Below are positions 57,258 to 64,000 of a stretch of DNA of 64,000 nucleotides, one piece after another; position 1 is the first letter of the stretch; each line of letters begins with the position of its first letter. The stretch is taken from NCBI GenBank assembly GCA_916048095.2, contig OU696587.1:1442762-1506761 (forward strand). The letters are read 5' to 3'. A program made the translations under genes and the position numbers. The notes below the pieces were generated by a model, which saw nothing but the letters and a program-made list of their open reading frames with translations, was not told where the DNA came from and did no database searches. Origin of the DNA: Sacculina carcini (Eukaryota > Arthropoda > Thecostraca > Sacculinidae).

Positions 57258-59425
57258 TAGAGATGCGACCTCAAAAAACCCGACGGTTTTTTTTCTAAAA
57301 AAACGATTTTTTCCCAAAAAAACCGCGACCAAAAAAACACGTTCTTTTTCGGTTATTTTTAAGAGTCATGCAAAGAATTAAAATTATGGAAATGATATAT
57401 TTGGCATGTTAAATGAATTATTTTGTATCAACACATGAGTTATACATGCTATTAGTGACCCTATCAAATTGAATTATCATTAAATATACACAATATAATT
57501 GTTATAATGTGTCTGAAAGCCCTAATATCATTGCTTGCACAGTACTGTGCGGCACTTCTATGTACAGAACATCTTTGCATTCAATCATTGAGTTAATAAT
57601 TGTGTAAGAAAGCAAGGTTTGAGAACCGTTTTTTATGCTAAAATCTGAAACTGTTTAAAAAACAACAGGTGGCATAATTTTTTATTATTTCATACATATT
57701 ACTTTTTTCCTACCAGAAATGAACTACGTTGATTATAATAAGTTTCATCATTTCATTCAGCAGATCAATATTTGCAAAAATAAAAGTACAAGCACTGCAA
57801 ATATTTACACAAATACTACAAATATACACACAAACTTAGTGTCCCTAATGAGACTACGAATAAAAGCGGGTCGCATTAATCAAAGTGGCAATCCTGACCA
57901 GAAAAAAGGGCAATATTTTCGTGTAGGAAAAAAACGACTGAGGAAATATATTTAATGTAGAAAAAAGTATTTGCACACAAGTTATTTATTGTTGTTGTTG
58001 TTTATTAAATCATATTTATTGTTGTTGCTGTTTATTGAATCATATTTATTGTTGTTGTTGTTTATTGAATCATATTTATTGGTGTTGTTGTTTATTGAAT
58101 CATATTTATTTGTGTTGTTGTTACTTATTGAATCATATTTATATTTATTGTTGGATGTTTCTTATTGAATCATATTTATTGCTCTTGATTGTTATTTATT
58201 ACTTATTTATTAATATTTATTCTTATTTATTGATGGCTGTTATTTACTGAATCACATATTTATTGTTGATTGTTATTATTTATTGAGGAACGTGGGCGGA
58301 GTGACATTATGGATTCATTATGGACATTATGGTTATCGGATGATGATTTATTATTTATTGTTATATATTTATTATTTTCTTTCCAATTCTCTTTCTAGAC
58401 TTTTTTTCTTTCCAACTCTCTTTCTAGACTTTTTTTCTTTCCAACTCTCTTTCTCTCTGAATCTTTTGGGCGCTTCCGGTACATGGGGCCACCTTAGGGT
58501 GGTAATAGTGCTTGCACTCTTCCCATGCTACTGGATTTGCCTGTAATTAATAATAATAATAATAATAATAATTACTACATCAAAGAAACCATCATCCATA
58601 AAACCAGTTCTAAAAACAGTTTACTAATAAAAACCCAATTAATTTGGTTCAACTTTCCTTGATATGCTGCCAATTTTTTTCTATATCTCTACATCGACGA
58701 AAACCGTTTTTCCAAAAAAATATTTTGAAAAAAACCATGGTATAAAAAACAGTTTAAGTCAAGTGGTTTAACCAGCCGCTTATACGTACGAGCAGGCTAA
58801 TTGCTATACAAAAGGTATTTGAATGTACATCAATCAAATCTATCTTACATAGATACTGTTTTAGAAAACATTGTTTCATTGAAAAAACGTGAGATATACG
58901 TTTGTCAAAAAAACACTTGACCTGCCAATTAACTTGTCTTGATCTTCTGTCCACATTTTCTGAATATGTACATTAATAAAACGAATTTAAAAACAATTTG
59001 AAAAACATCATTGCATTTTTTCATAAAAAACATGGTTTCTTTTATATAAAAAACACATGATTACTAAATGAATGTTTTGTTCAGCTGACAAACTATTTCA
59101 AATATCCACATAATTATAACCATCTTTAAAAACATGGGTTTTCTCAATGAAAAAACCTAAACCACCGGATCCGTATGCACTTTCAAACAGTCTCCTGGGG
59201 TATTTATTCCTAAATATTTTTGTTTTTTATACTATTATCAAATTATCTTTGAAATAAGACACGTAATATGTACAAAACGTCAATTAAACTCGTTTCTATG
59301 TACTCAAATCTAACATCCGATGAAAATTGGGGCTAATTCTAAAAAAAAACAGAAAAACAAACTATAAAAACATGTTTTTTGCACACAAAAACCGCAACCA
59401 AAAAAACGATTTTTTTGCATCACTA
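57258..59425. mobile_element. 1.56-kb hAT-type element, copy B, split by LINE
   Basis: This is an inverted copy of 46117-50038 without the Tigger. It starts TAGAGATGCGACC and ends GCATCACTA. Instead of a Tigger it carries a LINE 3' end at 57981-58571. The 78-codon frame at 57719-57955 corresponds to the minus-strand frame in copy A. No clear 8-bp duplication was seen; the left flank was disturbed by the MITE next to it. Confidence 0.85.
57981..58571 (+). mobile_element. LINE 3'-end copy 5
   Basis: This has the same AT-rich UTR, CCACC-TTAG-GGTGG hairpin (58489-58502) and (TAATAA) tail as the other four copies. Part of the 3' UTR (GACTTTTTTTCTTTCCAACT) is duplicated in tandem near 58397-58445. 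It is inserted within the hAT-type element and is non-coding. Confidence 0.85.
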
Positions 59426-59639
59426 ATCGTGAGATGTTTGGAGTGTGTGAGCTCTCTGTTAGCTGGAAAACATTTAGCGAACAATATTCCCACAGTGGCA
59501 ACTTTGGTGTTAAAATGGTTATTGCGTCATTGGTTCGTGTGTGTGTTAAGTGTGATGCTGTTATTGAATGAAGTGTGGTTTGTTGTTGAATAGATTAGTT
59601 TTGATTTTGAATTTTGTATTCCCTACCACCAACACCAAA

Positions 59640-60402
59640 ATGTCAACAGGTTATGGGCCCAGACGGCTTCATTTTTATGTTAACGGTGACAAGTTTGAGA
59701 TGTGGGAAATGAAATTCTTGGGATATTTGCGAATGCAGAAGCTTCATCACGTGATGCTGTCAGTACCAGGCCAAGTAGTGTCTGAGGATAATAAGGCTAT
59801 GTCATTTGCGGAGCTCATTCAGTTGTTGGACGATAAGAGTTTGCCGTTGATAATAAGGGATACTAGAGATGATTGTGAGAAATCTCTGAAGATTCTGAGG
59901 GAGCATTATCAGTCAAGCAGGACGCCCCGTATCATAACACTCTACACAGAGCTTACGTCGTTGAAAATGAAGCAGAATGAGGACACCACAGACTACGTGA
60001 TCAGGGCAGAAAACGCCCGCTACTTCACTGAAGAGCGCTGGAGAGTCGGTGAGTGACTGCTTACTAATTGCTATGGTGCTGTAAGGACTGCCCAGTGATC
60101 ATGCAACATTTTCGGCAGTTATCACTCAAAGAGAAATGCCCATGACTTTCTCGGAGTTCAAGATCGCTCTGCGAAGCTTTCAAGAGACACATATGTTGAA
60201 TCGGAACGATGATAGCAATGTTTTGAACGTGACAAATTCCAGTTCGAGAACGACTGTGACGTGCTACTGCTGTGGTGAAGAAGGACACATGCTGAGAAAT
60301 TTTCCCCAGATGCGGAAGCGATGGTGTGAGTTGTGCAAAAACAGTACGCACGACACACGATTTTGCAGAAATAGCAGCCACACGAAGGTTGTGAGTGCAT
60401 GA
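59640..60402 (+). pseudogene. Copia-type gag remnant
   Basis: The first frame (59640-60056) has the copia gag layout: FYVNGDKFEMWEMKFLGYLR at the start and ITLYTELTSLKMKQNEDTTD later. A frameshift near 60015-60022 moves on to GLPSDHATFSAVITQREMP, after a TAA in place of an expected sense codon. It ends with a CCHC knuckle, CYCCGEEGHMLRNF, whose last Cys is replaced by Phe. A second Cys cluster (CELCKNSTHDTRFC) follows. No protease, integrase or RT follows and no LTRs were recognised, so it is a gag-only fragment. Confidence 0.82.
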
Positions 60403-61089
60403 GTGGCATGTCGGATAAAAAGAGCATTTCCGGTATACGACATTAACTACAGAACAGCAAGCGATATAAACAAACGACGGAATCTTTATAAAATATTATT
60501 TTTGACTATAATGACACTGACACAAAATCAGGATGTCATTCTCGAACACATGTTGACCAGAATATACCGATGACGATTTATGGAGTCACACGCTATGTGA
60601 AGACCGTCACTAGCTGAGCATCTCTCTACACTTTGTGAATGTGAGGGAAGATCTGCAATATCTAGCAGTTTGACGTAATTTCTAGTGCAGACGTGATTTC
60701 TTCGTCCGTGGCTTGTCTGGTTGTTGGTGGTTCAAATGCACGATGTATATCAACTCCGACCATATTTCATCATTCCAGTTGATTGGAGGACTCTTATATG
60801 ATGTTTTCATTCGCTCTACAAACAATGGACATATTCACACACCAGATGAAAGATGGTAATGAGCACATACAATTATGTCAAGCAATGCTGAAGAAATTTT
60901 ATGTGATACATGTGAACATGATACATGTAATATTTTAGTATCGTTACTTGGCTGCTAGATGGTAGTAACAATACCCTCTGACTATACTGATTTAAGCTGT
61001 AAAGACGAAGAACGAAGTAGGCACAGAATTATACTCACATCATCCTGCTGGTGAAATCTTTGAATTATTTTTTGTCCTCTGTCTGCCAA
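60403..61089. other. Intergenic, nothing recognised
   Basis: No repeat family, gene or RNA was identified in this stretch. Confidence 0.5.
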
Positions 61090-61440
61090 CGTACTTTTTG
61101 TTCGTCATTGTTCTTCTTAAAGCTTCTGAGACACAGTTCTTTTTGATGGAGAGCACAGCCGATTGCGCGTAATATTTTGCCGACATGGTTCTCTATTTCG
61201 GCCACCATTATTCGCTTGCTGCCAGTGTTCACGACTATGTTGTCCCGGTACACTCATGTATCTCGAACCATTTTGCTGCACCATCATTCTTCTCTAAAAG
61301 TGCTCTTAGTAGCAGTTTTGTTTGATGGATAGCACAGATGATTGTGTGCAATCGCCTACTTCTTCAGTTCTACCACCATTCCTCTTTTACTACCAGTACT
61401 CGCCGCTGTGCTGTTCAAGATAACAGCTCGAAAATTAGGA
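61090..61440 (-). repeat. Diverged tandem duplication (about 175 bp)
   Basis: 61092-61265 and 61278-61440 are about 70% alike by eye. On the minus strand both contain a TGSKRIMVAEIE / TGSKRGMVVELK-like peptide and GCTCTCCATCAAA / GCTATCCATCAAA. The first copy has an open 62-codon frame (61065-61253), the second has a stop. The nature is unknown. Confidence 0.6.
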
Positions 61441-61447
61441 TCTAGTA

Positions 61448-61988
61448 CAATATTGTCCTATGAAAATATTGCGACAAACGTCCGCATATTTCCATTCTCT
61501 GCGATAGGGCAATATGTTCACCTCGGACAGCGTAGTATCAAAGGCGTACCAAGTGCGAGAGAGCGACTGTGGCGTGTGGCCAATATGTTCACTTTTCACC
61601 ATAGCGTAAATTCAGTGGTTTTCAACACAGCGTCGATTTCGTATATAACAGATGACTAGCACTTAACCCACTGTGTGGTTATTGGCTAGGCTCAGTAAGC
61701 TGACCTAACCAAACTTGACCTAACCTGACCAACCTAACCTAACCTAATCAATAACCACACAATACGTTATGTGCTAGCTACCTGTAGTGTGTAAACTCGT
61801 GTGTTGTGTTGAAAACCACTGAAATTTCACTATGGTGAGAAGTGAACATATCGGCCACAAACCGTAGTCCCTTTCACCGCACTTGGTACGCCATTAACAG
61901 TACACTGACCGAGGTGAACATATTGCCCTATTGCAGAGTATGGGAGTACTCGAGCATTTGTGGCTAATATGTTCATAGGGCAATATTG
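61448..61988. mobile_element. 541-bp foldback/MITE element flanked by TA
   Basis: Two arms of roughly 230-250 bp are inverted and similar along their length, for example GGGCAATATGTTCACCTCGG at 61507-61526 and its complement near 61908-61927. The ends are CAATATTG and are flanked by TA on both sides (61446-61447 and 61989-61990). The loop has AATAACCACAC/GTGTGGTTATT as a second inner inverted repeat around a run of degenerate CCTAA units (61695-61750). TA duplication suggests Tc1/mariner-type mobilisation. Confidence 0.85.
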
Positions 61989-62394
61989 TAGTAATCCCGA
62001 AAATTATCAACACTGAGCCTCCTGCTGAAGAACATCAGGGCACATTTCCTTCCTCAGGAAACATTTGATGCAAAATACAATTGATATAATCCATGTTTCT
62101 TTTAAAGTCATTGTGTAATCATTTAAATTTTCATCCCCACAAATGCATGTCAAATTTCAAATTGAATCATCACGGATATCCTCTGATACATTTTCAACCC
62201 TGATCCATTTTGATCCTGATCTAACTAAGTTGCGTTTGCCAAGCAAAATGTTCTCAATATTTACTTCTGGTTATTGTAGGTGTCTGATATCACGAATCAA
62301 ACTATAAGCAAGGGATACATGAGTGCTTGAGGATCATCCGGATCTGATGATCTACATAGATCATCTCTAGACGTTCAGAAGTTCGTAATTATTT

Positions 62395-62960
62395 GGTCCC
62401 TCAACAATTTGCCAAAATTTATATACTTTCGATATCTACGTAAAAACTGTACCTATCGAGCACCAAAAATAAATATAATACATATTTGACACGACATTAG
62501 ACCTGATGTAAAACACCCTGTTCGTGCGCTGCATTTCGAGAAAAAGTGCATTTTTCAAATGCATTTCCGGAAAACGTTATTAAAATATTGGCAATATAAT
62601 CCATATTTTCGGAATCTACATGAAAAGTTTTCACCTATCGTGTGCCCAACAATAATCGAAATAATTTTATCACTTATTACACCGGATGTAAAATACCCTC
62701 CGCGCACGCCGAATTTCTTTAAAACGCTTTTTTATGATGATAATTGGTGTTTAAGGGGCGCATCGGCCTGTTAGACCATATGGCGTCCCTCAGCAAAAAA
62801 CGCATTTAAAAAACGCATTTAAAAAAACGCATCTAAAAAAACAAAATAACACATTTTGTAATGCATTTCCGGAAAAAGTTTTTAAAATAATCACAATATA
62901 ATCAATACTTTTTAAATATACGCAAAATAACTGCATATACCGCAACTTGACACTAAAATA
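62395..62960. repeat. Degenerate satellite (about 160-180 bp units) with LINE-like hairpin insert
   Basis: Three decayed units share GCATTTCCGGAAAA, CAATATAATCCATA and, in two, CCGGATGTAAAATACCCTC. Similar phrases occur at 43430-43510 and 55780-56050. Between units 2 and 3 a hairpin GGGGCGC...GCGTCCC (about 62755-62791) matches the 3' end of the LINE at 24060-25642, in minus orientation. Confidence 0.65.
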
Positions 62961-63619
62961 TATTCAAAAATCGACCCGCACCAATTTGTATTTATGCGTG
63001 TGTCTTGCATCACTGTCGTTAATTGTTTCAGTGTCAAGTGTATCTGTATGTATGTGTATATGTTGTTTCAAGTGGATCAGGTCCAAGTACGTGTGTATGT
63101 ATGTGTAGTGTGAGTGTCTTGCTTGTGAGTTTAAGCATGTCTGTATGTATGCGCATGTGAATTCTAAGCTACACCGTAAAACCTTTTTTAGAACGGCATG
63201 TCGTTATATCTTTCAAGCCTTACCCCGTAGTGTCGTTCAATTAGATATTCCGTTCAGTTACAAAGTGTGACATAATTTCGCTGCTTTTCGACTAGCTGGT
63301 CAGAACTTCAAGAAGATACGGTATATTTCATTAATGAAAAAAGAACCAGGTGACATATGCATATTTATTTAACAAAATAAACAGACACAAGGATGTTTTC
63401 TGGTAAGTAATCACATATTCACTAGTAAAAATCAGGCAGTCATACTTATTGTCAAAAGAGAAGAATTCATATAAGTGACGTCTAATTAGAGGTGTCCTTC
63501 AAATAGAGGTTTTAGAGCAAGTATGATAGTAAGTGGGCGTCTGTTTTCTCTCATCTCAGCTCGCCTTAGTTGTCCTGCTTGCCTGTTTGGCAATATACTC
63601 TAGTTTGTTTGGTGCCGAG
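62961..63619. other. Intergenic, nothing recognised
   Basis: A GT/TA-rich stretch (63030-63160) with no gene or known repeat. Confidence 0.5.
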
Positions 63620-64000
63620 CAACAACAACAACAACAACAACAACGTGTATTTGCTATAGCGCCGGTAAAACACAAGCGCGAAAAAACGGAAAACATCAAT
63701 TGAGATAAAACGACAATTGTAAAGAAAATGGGAGAAATGAGCAGGTAAAAGAAAGAGAAGTCACAAAACAACCAAAATTGGTAAATAGCAAGCACAAGCA
63801 CAAAGGGCACAGTTCCAAAAATCAAGTGGTATATTCAAACAATAAAAACGACAGAGAATTATTACAGAGAACATTCACAATAGAATAAATAAAGCAGCAA
63901 GGAAGGAAAGGAAGCAGTAACTGTGCTCAAGACAGGGAAAAATAAGTCAACAAGGAGAATTGAAACAATGAATTGAAGCACCCACATTCTCGACCACACC
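63620..64000 (-). mobile_element. Retroposon fragment with (TTG)n tail
   Basis: On the minus strand this ends GCGCTATAGCAAATACACG followed by (TTG)n at 63620-63645. The tail resembles those at 33450-33490 and 33692-33720. It continues to the window edge, so the extent is unknown. Confidence 0.55.

Noticed and set aside
61695-61750. Internal telomere repeat
   Set aside because: Only a few degenerate CCTAA units inside a transposable hairpin; too short to call telomeric.

Overview
This is a window from an animal (metazoan) nuclear genome, most likely an invertebrate. The evidence is spliced exons with GT/AG borders, an intact glycogen-targeting PP1 subunit gene, tRNA-derived SINEs, LINEs of several clades, and many hAT, Tigger and mariner DNA transposons. 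Long (GT)n and (CA)n tracts separate AT-rich, gene-poor DNA. I cannot fix the phylum from sequence alone. Nothing looks bacterial, and there is no operon or CRISPR array.

Two host genes can be supported. At 917-2587 (minus) is a single-exon gene for a protein phosphatase 1 regulatory subunit 3-like protein (RVxF motif plus a CBM21 carbohydrate-binding domain). At 51092-55275 (minus) are four phase-compatible exons of a MAK/CILK1-type cilium-associated kinase: kinase subdomains VIII-XI followed by the C-terminal tail. The N-terminal kinase exons were not found and should lie to the right.

The rest is mostly nested mobile DNA. From left to right: a small hAT-like element (2878-3956) carrying a LINE 3' end; a decayed pogo/Tigger remnant (4923-6026); a hAT (7659-9350) carrying another LINE 3' end; a 1.19-kb non-autonomous hAT with a perfect 8-bp duplication (10173-11360); a third LINE 3' end (13895-14920); a complex repeat with GC-rich boxes (15115-16385); and a LINE RT remnant (17160-18616). 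A 17-bp satellite follows, split by a 2.5-kb hAT (18662-21192). Then come a mariner fragment fused to a broken LTR retroelement (22157-24010), an internally deleted LINE (24060-25642), a LINE split by a hAT (28340-33490), and an I/Jockey-like LINE split by a short retroposon (33490-36985).

From 37746 to 46055 there is an 8.3-kb hAT that has swallowed a complete but decayed Ty3/gypsy element (38119-42981). Next to it is a 1.56-kb hAT-type element (46117-50038) interrupted by a nearly intact Tigger (47475-49830). A second copy of the same 1.56-kb element sits inverted at 57258-59425, interrupted instead by a LINE. A copia-type gag remnant (59640-60402), a TA-flanked foldback element (61448-61988) and satellite-like DNA fill the right end. 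The insertion borders, many with 7/8 or 8/8 target-site duplications, give a readable order of transposition events.
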